From Paenirhodobacter hankyongi (GTDB taxonomy: Bacteria; Pseudomonadota; Alphaproteobacteria; Rhodobacterales; Rhodobacteraceae), in NCBI RefSeq assembly GCF_003664585.1, contig NZ_RCHI01000001.1, forward strand, positions 1 to 64,000: a stretch of 64,000 nucleotides of DNA. Reading direction: 5' to 3'. A program made the translations under genes and the position numbers. This document shows positions 11,624-20,174 of this stretch, one piece after another (the first letter of the stretch is position 1; every line of letters begins with the position of its first letter). A model generated the notes under the pieces. That model did no database searches. It was not told the DNA's origin and saw nothing but the letters and a program-made list of their open reading frames with translations.

Positions 11624-12459
11624 CCCAGGTGATCCGCTCCTCGGCCGAGCTGCGCGAGAAGGTCGCGGGCTGGAAACGCTCGGGGATGCTGGTCGGCGTG
11701 GTGCCGACGATGGGCGCGCTGCATGATGGCCACCTGTCGCTGGTGCGCGAGGCGCGGCGGCAGTCGGACCGGGTGATCGTGACGATCTTCGTCAACCCGA
11801 TGCAGTTCAACAATGCCGACGACCTGAAGAAATACCCCCGCGACGAGGACCATGACCTCGCGCTGCTCGATGCCGAGGGGGTGGATGTGCTCTTCGCCCC
11901 CGAGGTCGCCGAGGTCTATCCCGAGGGCTTCGCCACCAAGGTCTCGGTTTCTGGCGTGTCGGAGCCGCTCGAGGGCGCCTTCCGCCCGGGCCATTTCGAC
12001 GGCGTTGCGACGGTGGTCGCGAAGCTGTTCGGCATGACCCAGGCCGGCCGCGCCTTCTTCGGCGAGAAGGACTGGCAGCAGCTGCAGGTGGTGCGCCGGC
12101 TGGTCGAGGATCTGAACATCCCGGTGAGGATCATCGGCTGCCCGACGATCCGCGAGACGGACGGGCTGGCGATGTCCTCGCGCAATGTGCGGCTGAGCAC
12201 GGCCGAGCGCGCCGCGGCCCCGGCACTGCACCGCATCCTGCAGGCCGCCGCTGCGACGCTGCGTGACGGTGCTTCCGCACGCGAGACGCTGCTCGATGCC
12301 GAGGACGAGATCCTCGAGGCGGGGTTCCGCGAGATCGAATATCTCGACCTGCGCTCGGTCGAGGGGCTGCGCCCGCTCGAGCGCGCCACCGAGCCGGCCC
12401 GCCTGCTGGTCGCCGCCTGGATCGGGGACGTGCGGCTGATCGACAATATCGCGGTCTGA
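11620..12459 (+). CDS. panC: Pantothenate synthetase (pantoate-beta-alanine ligase)
   Basis: 279 residues. It joins pantoate to beta-alanine with ATP through a pantoyl-adenylate. The HIGH-like signature is in [34 protein letters not shown] and the KMSKS-equivalent MSSRN are all present. The ATGA overlap with panB makes a two-gene operon for the pantoate branch. No panD is next to it. A large inverted repeat lies directly downstream, before a convergent M20 gene. Confidence 0.97.
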   Translation: MTQVIRSSAELREKVAGWKRSGMLVGVVPTMGALHDGHLSLVREARRQSDRVIVTIFVNPMQFNNADDLKKYPRDEDHDLALLDAEGVDVLFAPEVAEVYPEGFATKVSVSGVSEPLEGAFRPGHFDGVATVVAKLFGMTQAGRAFFGEKDWQQLQVVRRLVEDLNIPVRIIGCPTIRETDGLAMSSRNVRLSTAERAAAPALHRILQAAAATLRDGASARETLLDAEDEILEAGFREIEYLDLRSVEGLRPLERATEPARLLVAAWIGDVRLIDNIAV

Positions 12460-12466
12460 ACCCGAC

Positions 12467-12581
12467 GTCCGGGGGCGCCGCCCCCGGACCCCCGAGGTAT
12501 TTTTAGCAAGATGAAAGCTGTGTTTGTTTCATCTTGCTGAAAATACCTCGGGGGGAGCGCAGCGGGGGGCAGCGCCCCCCT
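12467..12581. repeat. Rhodobacterales-type intergenic inverted repeat (copy 1), likely bidirectional terminator
   Basis: Between the convergent panC and M20 genes three nested structures occur: a GTCCGGGGGCG hairpin (12467-12489), a long dyad whose arms begin CCCCCGAGGTATTTTTAGC and are 27-28 nt each (12489-12516 and 12527-12555), and a GGGGGGC/GCCCCCC hairpin (about 12563-12581). T-rich and A-rich runs inside the dyad could serve both directions. A related copy is at 30088-30158. Confidence 0.7.
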
Positions 12582-12586
12582 CGCGA

Positions 12587-13864
12587 TCAGGCGAGCAGTT
12601 CTGCCAGCACCAGCGCCAGCACCTTGGCACTGTCGAGCATGTCCTCGACTCCCACCCATTCGTCGGGTTGATGCGCCAGTTCGAGCTGCCCGGGCCCGTA
12701 GGCGATGCAGTGCTTCAGCCGGCCGATGCGGTCGATGTGCTTCTGGTCATAGGTGCCGGGCGAGACGACATAGCCCGCCTCGCGGCCCAGCACCGCCTCG
12801 ATCGCGGCGGCGGTGGAGCGCACCACGGGCGCCGCGCGCTCGGTCATCGAGGGGATCACCTCGAAGAGCGTTCGGATTTCGTAATCAAACGCGGGCCGGC
12901 GCGCCTTCAGCCCGTCGAGAAGGCGGGTGACCTCGGCCTTCACCTCCTCGAGGTCCTCCTCGATCAGGAAGCGGCGGTCGATCACGATCCGGCAGCGGTC
13001 GGCGACGCAGGGCGCGGGCAGGGCGGTCGAGCCGGGCTCGGGTTCCGCCTCGCCGCCGTGGATCGAGTTGATGTTCAGCGTCGAGTGCCGCGCCCCCTCG
13101 GGGATCACCGGCATCGCGGTGTGCTTGTGTGCCAGAAGCGGGTAGAGCGTGTCCTCGATCTCGGCGAGCACCGCTCCCATGTGGCGGATCGCGCTGTCGC
13201 CGAGGAAGGGCATCGAGCCATGCGCGATGCGCCCCTTCGTCTCGATCTCGGCCCACCACACGCCGCGGTGGCCAAGGCAGATCCGGTCCTTGTGCAAGGG
13301 TTCGGGGATGATCACGTGATCGACCCGGCCGGGCGAGAAATAGCCCCGTTCGGCAAGCCAGGCGACGCCGCCGAAGCCGCCCGATTCCTCGTCCGCCGTC
13401 GCCGAGATCTCGATCGCGCCGGCGAAATCGGGGCAGGTGGCAAGGAAGGCCTCGGCGGCGATCACGGCGCTTGCGAGGCCGCCCTTCATGTCGCAGGCGC
13501 CGCGGCCATAGATCCGGCCGTCGATCAGCTCGCCCCCGAACGGATCGCGGCTCCAGCCATGGCCGACCTCGACCACGTCGTGATGGCCGTTGAAGTGCAC
13601 GCATGCGCCGGGCCGTGCCCCCTCGCGCCGGGCGACGAGGTTCCAGCGCGGAAACTCCTCGCAATCGCCCGGCGTGCCGGTGGCGCGCAGCAGCTCGATG
13701 GCAAAGCCCTGCCGCGCCAGCCGTTCGGCCAGGAGCTCGCAGATCTCGCGGTAATTGCGCCCGGGCGGGTTCAGCGTCGGCACGCGGATCAGCGCCTGCG
13801 TCAGCGCAATGAGCGCGTCGCGGCGGTTCTCGACCTCGGCCTTGAGACGGGCAGTGATGTCCAT
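12587..13864 (-). CDS. M20-family amidohydrolase (ArgE/DapE-type deacylase)
   Basis: 425 residues; a two-zinc M20 metallopeptidase-fold enzyme that removes acyl groups from N-acylated amino acids or succinyl-diaminopimelate. Zinc ligands and catalytic residues are in FNGHHDVVEVG (H, D), GRGACDMKGG (D), ATADEESGG (catalytic EE) and the histidine of ELAHQPDEW near the end; the lid domain with the HGSMP motif lies in the middle. The ATG at 13864 opens MDITARLKAEV. Resemblance is to the acetylornithine deacetylase/DapE family without a decisive feature for either, so the substrate is left open. It converges on panC. Confidence 0.85.
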   Translation of the reverse strand: MDITARLKAEVENRRDALIALTQALIRVPTLNPPGRNYREICELLAERLARQGFAIELLRATGTPGDCEEFPRWNLVARREGARPGACVHFNGHHDVVEVGHGWSRDPFGGELIDGRIYGRGACDMKGGLASAVIAAEAFLATCPDFAGAIEISATADEESGGFGGVAWLAERGYFSPGRVDHVIIPEPLHKDRICLGHRGVWWAEIETKGRIAHGSMPFLGDSAIRHMGAVLAEIEDTLYPLLAHKHTAMPVIPEGARHSTLNINSIHGGEAEPEPGSTALPAPCVADRCRIVIDRRFLIEEDLEEVKAEVTRLLDGLKARRPAFDYEIRTLFEVIPSMTERAAPVVRSTAAAIEAVLGREAGYVVSPGTYDQKHIDRIGRLKHCIAYGPGQLELAHQPDEWVGVEDMLDSAKVLALVLAELLA

Positions 13865-13984
13865 GCGGGCGAGGCTAGCGCTGCCGATTGCCGCGGTAAA
13901 CCGGAAAGGGTGGCGGGACAGGGGTGTTTTCGCTAGCCTGCCGGGCAAGAGGACGGACCGGGGGCGCAGGCGAAGGAGGGCGGC

Positions 13985-14707
13985 GTGAAGGGGGGACTGA
14001 CGAGACTTCTGGGGCAATGGCGCCGCTCCGCGCCGCCGCCGCATCTGCGCATGGTCATCGTGCATGTCGGCAAGACCGGCGGCACGGCGCTCGCCTCGGC
14101 GCTGGCGGCGGACCGGGCGCAGTGCGGGATCGAGCGGGCGCGGGTGCTGGGCCATTCCGAAACGCTGTCGCGCGCTGCGCACAGCTATCCCGGTTGCGAG
14201 ATCGGCTTTTGTCTGCGCGACCCGGTCGACCGGTTCATCTCGGGCTTCTACAGCCGGCAGCGCCGGGGCCGGCCGCGCTATGACAATGCCTGGACCCCGG
14301 CCGAGGCCGAGGCCTTCGGGCGCTTCGCGACCCCCGATGCCCTTGGCCGGGCGCTGGCCGCCGACGACCTCGCCGCGCATCGGGCGATGGAGGGGGTTCT
14401 GCACCTGCGCCGCGGCCTTGCACATTACCTCGAAGGGATTGCTGTGCTCGAACGCCACGCGCCGCGGATCGGTTTCATCGGCCGGCAGGAGACCCTTGCA
14501 GCCGATGTCGCCTGGCTGCGCCGGCGGCTTGGCCTGTCGGCCGCGGCAGCGCTGCCCGACGACGACATCGGCGCGCATCGCAACCCCGCGAAGGTGGAGA
14601 AGGTGCTGTCGGACAGGGCGCGCGCCGCGCTTGAGGAATGGTATGCGCCCGATTACGCAGTGCAGGACTGGTGCCTGCGGCACCGGCGCGACTTGGGGCT
14701 CGGCTGA
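13985..14707 (+). CDS. Sulfotransferase-like protein
   Basis: 240 residues. HVGKTGGT (27-34) resembles the 5'-phosphosulfate-binding loop and RDPVDRFIS (78-86) the 3'-phosphate-binding region of PAPS-dependent sulfotransferases of the family 2 type. These transfer sulfate to sugars or other acceptors; the acceptor cannot be predicted. The start is a GTG at 13985 preceded by GAAGGAGGG. Three small membrane-protein genes follow with short gaps and may share its transcript. A nearby ATG lower in the frame would cut into the region before the P-loop. Confidence 0.7.
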   Translation: MKGGLTRLLGQWRRSAPPPHLRMVIVHVGKTGGTALASALAADRAQCGIERARVLGHSETLSRAAHSYPGCEIGFCLRDPVDRFISGFYSRQRRGRPRYDNAWTPAEAEAFGRFATPDALGRALAADDLAAHRAMEGVLHLRRGLAHYLEGIAVLERHAPRIGFIGRQETLAADVAWLRRRLGLSAAAALPDDDIGAHRNPAKVEKVLSDRARAALEEWYAPDYAVQDWCLRHRRDLGLG

Positions 14708-14731
14708 GGCCGGGCGGAAAGGGATGACGGA

Positions 14732-15040
14732 ATGAACCTCTTCGTGATTGTCCTGGTGGCGATCTCGCTTGCCATGGCGTTGTGGCTCGCGCGGGCCGAT
14801 TGGGCGAAGATGCTGGCGCTGGTGCCGCTCGGCGCGCTGGTGCCCGGGTTCTACGGCGCGGCGGTCAATTGCGGCATCGGCTTTCTGGCCGACATCCTCG
14901 GAGACGGCGCCTGCACCGGCGGCGCGACGCCGCGGGCGGCCTTCGCGGCGCTTTATGTGATCTCGATCCCGATGGTGCTGGCGGGCGGCGTGGTGTTCAA
15001 GCTGATCGGCCTCGGGCTTGCCCGTCGCCGCGCGGCCTGA
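14732..15040 (+). CDS. Small membrane protein, hypothetical
   Basis: 102 residues, not recognised. Hydrophobic segments at about 3-18, 27-45 and 70-95 suggest two or three membrane helices; two cysteines (in NCGIGF and ACTGG) lie in the loop between them and could be disulfide-bonded in the periplasm. It starts 24 nt after the sulfotransferase-like gene and ends 17 nt before the next small membrane gene, so it is likely part of the same transcription unit. Confidence 0.6.
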   Translation: MNLFVIVLVAISLAMALWLARADWAKMLALVPLGALVPGFYGAAVNCGIGFLADILGDGACTGGATPRAAFAALYVISIPMVLAGGVVFKLIGLGLARRRAA

Positions 15041-15057
15041 GCGCGGGACGGGCGGCG

Positions 15058-15336
15058 ATGATCGGTTTCCTGCGCTTCGCGGTGATCGGGCTTGGCGCGC
15101 TCACCGTGCTGTTCTGGCTGGTGCGGATCTACGCGCGCTCGCTCAGGCGCGAGGCGCTCGAGGAACACTGGGCGCGGGAAAGCGCGGCGGGAGTGGACCT
15201 TGGCCCGCGCGATGCCTATGTCGAAGCGGGGATGGATGATTACGAGCACGGGCTGACGCGCCGGCTGGTCTGGCTCGTCTTCCTCCTCCCGATCGCGGTC
15301 TTCGCGGTCGTGGTCTTTGTCATGAACTATCGGTGA
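15058..15336 (+). CDS. Small membrane protein with two membrane helices, hypothetical
   Basis: 92 residues. One hydrophobic helix at 3-20 (FLRFAVIGLGALTVLFWLV) and one near the C-terminus (LVWLVFLLPIAVFAVVVF) flank a charged central segment with EALEEHWARE. Homologues in related bacteria are, as far as I recall, annotated only as hypothetical or efflux-like. GGGCGGCG before the ATG is a weak ribosome site. It ends 7 nt before the DUF1523 gene. Confidence 0.6.
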   Translation: MIGFLRFAVIGLGALTVLFWLVRIYARSLRREALEEHWARESAAGVDLGPRDAYVEAGMDDYEHGLTRRLVWLVFLLPIAVFAVVVFVMNYR

Positions 15337-15343
15337 GGCGATC

Positions 15344-15997
15344 ATGCGCTATGTGAAATGGGCTTTCTGGACGGTGATCGTGCTCGTGGTGGGGGGCTTT
15401 CTGCACTACACGCTGCCCCAGCATGACATCGTGCGCGTCGTCGGCACCTATCAGGAACGTCAGGACCTGACCGACTGGACGAGGATCTTCTGGTCGACGC
15501 CCGACGACCAGTCCGGCACGCTGACCAACCGCGACGTGCAGTTCATCCAGGCGATCCGGGCGAACGGCAAGCCGATGGTTTATCGCAACGAGGATACCGG
15601 CTGGCGCTGGCCGCCCTATTTCAAGTTCGATACCGCGACGCTCCAGACCCAGGCCGACGACCTGCGCTCGACCGCCGAGGCGCCGAAATGGGCGGTCGTC
15701 ACCCATTACGGCTGGCGCAACCAGTTCCTGTCGATCTTCCCGAACGCGGTCGGCATCCGGCCGGTGGCGGGGCCCGATGTGCGGATCATCCCCTGGGTGA
15801 ACATCGTGATCCTTGGCGGGCTGCTGGTGCTGATCCTGCTCATTCGCGCGATGTGGCGCCAGTTCCGCGAACGCACCATCGAGCCGCTGATCGACGAGGC
15901 CGCCGACAAGTGGGACGAGCTCGGTGACCGGGCCGAGGCGATGGATGGCAAGGCGCGCGGCTTCTGGGCGCGACTGGTCGGGCGCGGCCGCAAGTAA
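15344..15997 (+). CDS. DUF1523 family membrane protein
   Basis: 217 residues. An N-terminal helix (WAFWTVIVLVVGGFLHYTL) and a second near 150-168 (WVNIVILGGLLVLILLI) enclose a periplasmic domain with HDIVRVVGTYQERQD and WAVVTHYGWRNQFLSIFPNAV, which I recognise as DUF1523. The C-terminal tail is charged and cytoplasmic. No biochemical role is known to me. It is the last gene of the small membrane group and ends just before a bidirectional terminator. Confidence 0.8.
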   Translation: MRYVKWAFWTVIVLVVGGFLHYTLPQHDIVRVVGTYQERQDLTDWTRIFWSTPDDQSGTLTNRDVQFIQAIRANGKPMVYRNEDTGWRWPPYFKFDTATLQTQADDLRSTAEAPKWAVVTHYGWRNQFLSIFPNAVGIRPVAGPDVRIIPWVNIVILGGLLVLILLIRAMWRQFRERTIEPLIDEAADKWDELGDRAEAMDGKARGFWARLVGRGRK

Positions 15998-16013
15998 GCC
16001 CCTTGTCAGATTG

Positions 16014-16043
16014 AAAAAGGCCCGGGAGGTCCCGGGCCTTTTT
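16014..16043. terminator. Bidirectional Rho-independent terminator
   Basis: AAAAAGGCCCGGG, a short loop, then CCCGGGCCTTTTT: a near-perfect dyad with A- and T-runs on the two sides. It serves both the DUF1523 gene (plus) and the aldehyde-dehydrogenase-like gene (minus), whose stop codon region adjoins it. Confidence 0.9.
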
Positions 16044-18235
16044 CATGCGCCGTAGGGCAGCCAGATCGTCTTGTGCTGCTGCGCCTCGGCCAGCGTCGCG
16101 CGGATCGGCGCGGCGGCCCAGTCCTGCGGGACGGGGCACCAGACGGGCTTGAGCGAGGCGGCGGTGTCGGTGCGCAGCCGCGCCGCGGTCTCGGGCGTGC
16201 CGCAATACCAAAGCGCCGCGACCTCGTCGTGACCGGCCAGCACCGAGGCCAGCGCGTCGCGCGGGCCGGAAACCAGGGTCGCCACCCCGGCCGGCAGGCC
16301 CGCGCTGGCCAAGACCTGCGCAAGCTCCGTCGCGGCGGCGGGGAAGGCCTCGGCCGGGATCGCGACGACGCGGTTGCCGGCGGCAATCGCGGGCAGCACC
16401 AGCGCGGCAAGCCCCAGAAGCGGCTGGGCGTTTTGGCTCGCGATGCCGATCACCCCAAGGGGCTCGGCGCGGAGCAGCGTCTGCATCTGCGCCCCGGTCG
16501 CGGCCAGATGGCCCGCGTCCGCATCGGCCAGCGCCGCCGCGCGGACGGCAAGCTCGATCGTCGCCGCGACCTCTCCGGCGTCATGGCCCGCGTCGTGCAG
16601 CCGCGCGGCAATTTCGGTGTGGCGCCGCGACAGGGTCTCGGCGATGGACCGGAGCACCTGCGCCCGGCCATGGCTCGACATCTTGGCCCAGCCCGCGGCC
16701 TTCTGCGCCGCCTCGACGGCGCCGGGGATCGTGCCGGGACCCGACGCCGGGGCGGCATCGAGCCCCCCCGTCGCCGCCTCGGGCAGAGCCCTCGGGGGGC
16801 GGGGGGCGAGGGCGGCCTCGAAGCCCGTGGCGCCGAAGCCGCTGTCGCGGCGCGCACCCGCGGGCGCGGCGGCGTCGAAAATCGCGGTGCTGTTGATCCA
16901 GACCGTGGCCGTGTGCAGCCGCGCGGCGATGTCGGTGGCCAGGGTGATGTTTTCCGACCAGACCGATGCGGCGGCGCCGAAGCGGCTGGCATTCGCGAGC
17001 TCGACCGCCTCGGCGGGCGTGCGGAAGGTCATCAGCGTCGCGACGGGGCCGCGCAGCGGCGTCGCGTTGAGCGGGGTTGCCGGGGCGGTGCCCAGAAGGA
17101 GCGTCGGGGCGACGAAGGCGCCGGTCTCGGGCAGCGGGTCCACGGGGCGGAGTGCCACGGCGCCCTCGGCCTCGGTCGCCGCGATCAGGGCGGCGAGGCG
17201 GGTGGCCTCGGCCTCGGAGACCAGCGCGCCGATGTCGCTGCCCCTGGCGAGCGGGTCGCCCACCTGCAGTTTTGCGAGGCGGGCCGTGAGGCGGGCGGTG
17301 AAGGGCTCGGCCACCGCTTCCGCGACCAGCAGTCGCGCCCCGGCCGAAGGGAGTTGGCCGCCCGCCCGCCAGCCCGCCACCACGCCCTCGACCGCGGCGT
17401 CGAGATCGGCGTCGGGGAAGACGAGGGCGGGGCTGCTGCCGTCGAGCCTGAGGCTCAGCGCCGGGCCGTGGGCGGCGCTGGCGCGGCGCGCGGCGCGGCC
17501 GGCCTCGGTTGTGCCGGCGAAGATCAGCCGGTCGAGATCGGCGCCCGCAAGGGCGAGCGCGGTGTCGGCATCGCCGGTGACGATGTTCACGACGCCCGCG
17601 GGCAGGCCGGTCTCGGCGCAGATCTCGGCGACTGCAAGGGCCGCGAGCGGCGCCTCGGGCGCGGGCACGACGACGACGGTGCCGCCCGCGGCGAGCACCG
17701 GGGCGATTGCGGTTGCAAGCCCCATCAGCGGCAGCGCGGGGGCGAGGACGACGCCGGTCACCGCATGGGGCGCGCGGCCGGGATGATCCATGCCACGCAG
17801 CGCCGCGTGGCCGGCGGCGTGCTGGAAGGCCCGCACCGCCTGCGCGAGGTCGGGATCGCGGCTTTCGCGGATCGGCGTGCCGGTGTCGAGCGTCGCAAGA
17901 CCGGCCAGGAACGAGGCGCGTTTCTGCAGCTGGCGCGCGAGGGCATGAAGCGCCTCGGCGCGCGCCTGATCGGGCAGCGCCGCCCAGCCGGCTTGCGCCG
18001 CGCGGGCGGCGGCGAGCGCCGCGGCGATGTCCTCGGCACTGCCCCGCGCCACCTCGGCGAGCACCGCGCCGGTGGCCGGGTTCTGCACCGCGCGCACGGC
18101 GCTCGAGGCGGTGAAGGCGCCGGCGATGAAATGGCCGAAGCGGCCGTGCGTGGCAAGCCAGGCGCGGACCTCGGCCGGGTTCTCGGCGCCGGGGCCATAG
18201 TCCATCGTCTCGAGGATCTCTTTCACGGTGACCAT
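16043..18235 (-). CDS. ALDH16-like tandem aldehyde dehydrogenase homologue, catalytic residues absent
   Basis: 730 residues: one full ALDH fold (about 25-480) followed by a second, partial ALDH-like domain (about 510-730), the layout of the ALDH16 family. The first domain keeps structural motifs (FAGTTEAGRAA, PDADLDAAVEGVV, GFGATGF) but the catalytic cysteine position is proline (GQLPSAGAR, Pro296), the general-base glutamate is arginine (SLRLDGSSP, Arg263), the PWNxP asparagine is alanine (APALP) and the KPAE lysine is valine. The second domain also has no catalytic cysteine loop. It is probably a pseudoenzyme with a structural or regulatory role. The ATG at 18235 has GAGGGAAAG upstream, 7 nt after the deoC stop, so the two are co-expressed. 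Confidence 0.85.
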   Translation of the reverse strand: MVTVKEILETMDYGPGAENPAEVRAWLATHGRFGHFIAGAFTASSAVRAVQNPATGAVLAEVARGSAEDIAAALAAARAAQAGWAALPDQARAEALHALARQLQKRASFLAGLATLDTGTPIRESRDPDLAQAVRAFQHAAGHAALRGMDHPGRAPHAVTGVVLAPALPLMGLATAIAPVLAAGGTVVVVPAPEAPLAALAVAEICAETGLPAGVVNIVTGDADTALALAGADLDRLIFAGTTEAGRAARRASAAHGPALSLRLDGSSPALVFPDADLDAAVEGVVAGWRAGGQLPSAGARLLVAEAVAEPFTARLTARLAKLQVGDPLARGSDIGALVSEAEATRLAALIAATEAEGAVALRPVDPLPETGAFVAPTLLLGTAPATPLNATPLRGPVATLMTFRTPAEAVELANASRFGAAASVWSENITLATDIAARLHTATVWINSTAIFDAAAPAGARRDSGFGATGFEAALAPRPPRALPEAATGGLDAAPASGPGTIPGAVEAAQKAAGWAKMSSHGRAQVLRSIAETLSRRHTEIAARLHDAGHDAGEVAATIELAVRAAALADADAGHLAATGAQMQTLLRAEPLGVIGIASQNAQPLLGLAALVLPAIAAGNRVVAIPAEAFPAAATELAQVLASAGLPAGVATLVSGPRDALASVLAGHDEVAALWYCGTPETAARLRTDTAASLKPVWCPVPQDWAAAPIRATLAEAQQHKTIWLPYGA

Positions 18236-18242
18236 CTTTCCC

Positions 18243-19196
18243 TCAGGCAAGCGCGTGGCGGGAGGAGGACGCAAAGCGTCCGGTGACATGCTGTTCGAGC
18301 TGGCGCTCGATGTCGCCCAGAAGCGAGGAGGCGCCGATCCGGAAGAGGGCGGGGGTGAGCCAGTCGCGCCCCATCTCCTCGCGCATCAGGATCTGCCAGG
18401 CGAGGGCGTCCTTGGCCGTGCGCAGCCCCCCCGCCGGCTTGAAGCCGATGCGGGCGCCGGTACGCGCGCCATAGTCACGCAGCGCCCGCACCATGGTGAG
18501 CGAGACCGGCAGGGTGGCGTTCACCGCCTCCTTCCCGGTCGAGGTCTTGATGAAATCGGCCCCCGCCTGCATCGCCACCATCGCGGCGCGATAGACATTG
18601 GCGAGCGAGCCAAGTTCGCCCGTCGCCAGGATCGCCTTCATGTGGGCGGCGCCCGAGGCCTCGCGCATCGCGGCGATCTCGTCGTAAAGCGCGGACCAGT
18701 CGGCGCGCAGCACATGGGCGCGGGTGATCACGATGTCGATCTCGGCGGCGCCCTCCTCGACGGCATAGCGGATCTCGGCCAGGCGCAGCGGCAGCGGCAT
18801 CAGCCCGGCGGGAAAGCCGGTGGCGACCGAGGCCACGGGGATGCCCGAGCCCGCGAGCGCGCGCACCGCGGCGCCGACCATCGTCGGATAGACGCAGACC
18901 GCGCCGGTGGTCAGCGCCTCGAGCCCCAGCCCCTCGAGGATGTGATCGGCGAGCGGGCGGCGGGCCTTGGCGCAGAGCCGCGCCACCCGCGCTTCGGTGT
19001 CGTCGCCCGCCAGCGTCGTCAGGTCGATGCAGCGGATGGCATTGACGAGCCAGGCCGCCTGCCACTCGCGCGTGAGACCGCGGCGCGCGGTCAGATCGGC
19101 GACGCGGGCCTCGGCGGCGGGGGTGTTGACGGCGATCTGCTCGAACCAGGAGGGATCGAGGGGGTGGCCTGGATTGCGCGGATGGGTCTGGGTCAT
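18243..19196 (-). CDS. deoC: Deoxyribose-phosphate aldolase
   Basis: 317 residues; cleaves 2-deoxyribose 5-phosphate to glyceraldehyde 3-phosphate and acetaldehyde in deoxynucleoside breakdown. The Schiff-base lysine is in DFIKTSTGK and the second catalytic lysine in IGFKPAGGLR; VCVYPTMVG and ATGFPAG are also typical. About 50 residues longer than the short bacterial form, with extra N-terminal sequence including RCIDLTTLAGDD. The ALDH16-like gene follows 7 nt downstream; in related genomes such a partner would be expected to oxidise the acetaldehyde, but this copy looks inactive. Confidence 0.93.
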   Translation of the reverse strand: MTQTHPRNPGHPLDPSWFEQIAVNTPAAEARVADLTARRGLTREWQAAWLVNAIRCIDLTTLAGDDTEARVARLCAKARRPLADHILEGLGLEALTTGAVCVYPTMVGAAVRALAGSGIPVASVATGFPAGLMPLPLRLAEIRYAVEEGAAEIDIVITRAHVLRADWSALYDEIAAMREASGAAHMKAILATGELGSLANVYRAAMVAMQAGADFIKTSTGKEAVNATLPVSLTMVRALRDYGARTGARIGFKPAGGLRTAKDALAWQILMREEMGRDWLTPALFRIGASSLLGDIERQLEQHVTGRFASSSRHALA

Positions 19197-19280
19197 CGGC
19201 TCCGCCGGGGTTGAGGGCGTTCGGGGGCGAGGCTAGCGAAGCGCGGGGCCGGCCGCAACGGGCGCCTTCGGACATGCGAA

Positions 19281-19304
19281 GGGCCCCGCACGGCGGCGGG
19301 GCCC
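19281..19304 (-). terminator. Hairpin downstream of grxD, probable terminator
   Basis: GGGCCCCGC and GCGGGGCCC form a 9-bp perfect stem around a 6-nt loop, 20 bp after the grxD stop. Only a short TTC follows on the minus strand, so termination may be partial. Confidence 0.5.
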
Positions 19305-19323
19305 CGAAACCTTGCGGCTGCGT

Positions 19324-19683
19324 TCAGGCGTTCGCGGCGCGGATCTGGTCCGCCGCATCCTTGTTGTAGGCGACGCCCTTGTCGTCGAAGAGCTTGTCGA
19401 GCTCGCCCGACAGCGTCATCTCGGTGACGATGTCGCAGCCGCCGACGAACTCGCCCTTGACGTAGAGCTGCGGAATCGTCGGCCAGTCGGAGAAGTCCTT
19501 GATGCCCTGGCGGATGTCGGCATCAGCGAGGACGTTGACGTCCTTGTAGGTGACGCCGAGATAGTTCAGCACCCCGGCGACGCGGCTGGAAAACCCGCAC
19601 TGGGGCATTTCCTTGGTGCCCTTCATGTAGAGCACCACGTCGTTCGCCTCGATATCGGCCTTGATCTGATCAATTGCGGTCAT
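19324..19683 (-). CDS. grxD: Monothiol glutaredoxin (Grx4 type)
   Basis: 119 residues with the CGFS active site (MPQCGFSSR), the cis-proline motif WPTIPQLYV and the GGCDIV glutathione-binding motif. Monothiol CGFS glutaredoxins carry [2Fe-2S] clusters, often in complex with BolA proteins, and deliver them to target proteins. The ATG at 19683 is preceded by AAGGA; it lies inside the last codons of a 48-residue membrane-protein gene which itself overlaps bolA, so bolA, the small gene and grxD form one translationally linked unit. Confidence 0.95.
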   Translation of the reverse strand: MTAIDQIKADIEANDVVLYMKGTKEMPQCGFSSRVAGVLNYLGVTYKDVNVLADADIRQGIKDFSDWPTIPQLYVKGEFVGGCDIVTEMTLSGELDKLFDDKGVAYNKDAADQIRAANA

Positions 19684-19816
19684 CTGATTGTTCCTTGGTT
19701 CGGGATTCGCGCAGCCCTTTGAGGCCGAAACGGAAGAGGAGGGGGAGGGCGACAAGCAAGATCCAGACCAGATAGCTCAGCTCGGAAACTGCGCGTAGCC
19801 CCTCTGCGACGGTCAT
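19670..19816 (-). CDS. 48-residue single-helix membrane protein between bolA and grxD
   Basis: Too short to be found by length-limited gene calling. Reading from the ATG at 19816: [20 protein letters not shown], then [20 protein letters not shown] and KEQSDDRN, stop. The middle (about 13-32) is one hydrophobic helix followed by a basic stretch, so the tail is probably cytoplasmic. Its ATG overlaps the bolA stop by 4 nt (ATGA) and its 3' end overlaps grxD by 14 nt, an arrangement typical of translational coupling. I do not recognise it. It could recruit the BolA-glutaredoxin pair to the membrane (inference only). Confidence 0.55.
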   Translation of the reverse strand: MTVAEGLRAVSELSYLVWILLVALPLLFRFGLKGLRESRTKEQSDDRN

Positions 19817-20052
19817 TCGGCCTTGGTGGTGAGGGCGAGCGCATGCAGCGGCGCGTTCGGCCCATCCATCGCCCCTTTCAGCGCGGCGAAGACGGCACGT
19901 TGCTGCTGCACGCGGTTCATGCCCTTGAACGAGGCGTCAATGACTTCGGCCGCCCAGTGATTGCCGTCACCGGCCAGGTCGGTGATGGTGATCTTCGCGT
20001 CGGGGAACCCGTCGCGGATCAGGGCTTCGATGTCCTTGGCTTCCATCGGCAT
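19813..20052 (-). CDS. BolA/IbaG family protein
   Basis: 79 residues. The BolA class II-like fold is shown by DAKITITDLAGDGNHWAAEVID and FKGMNRVQQQRAVFAAL, with the invariant histidine near the C-terminus (PLHALALTT). BolA proteins bind monothiol glutaredoxins and share an iron-sulfur cluster. GAGGAG lies about 6 nt before the ATG at 20052; a second ATG two codons on is less well placed. Its stop overlaps the start of the 48-residue membrane gene, and grxD follows. Confidence 0.92.
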   Translation of the reverse strand: MPMEAKDIEALIRDGFPDAKITITDLAGDGNHWAAEVIDASFKGMNRVQQQRAVFAALKGAMDGPNAPLHALALTTKAE

Positions 20053-20174
20053 GTGGCACTCCTCGTCCTTTGCCCCAATCTAGGCCGGGCCGGGAGGGGG
20101 GGCAAGGGGCCGCCCGCGGGCGCGTGGGGCAAGGCGCCTCCGGCGGGAGGATTTGGGCCAGGGAAAGCGGCATG

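Noticed and set aside
16073-18286. 737-codon plus-strand frame opposite the ALDH16-like gene
   Set aside because: Shadow frame. I considered whether the lost active site on the minus strand meant the other strand was coding, but ALDH fold motifs are clear on the minus strand.
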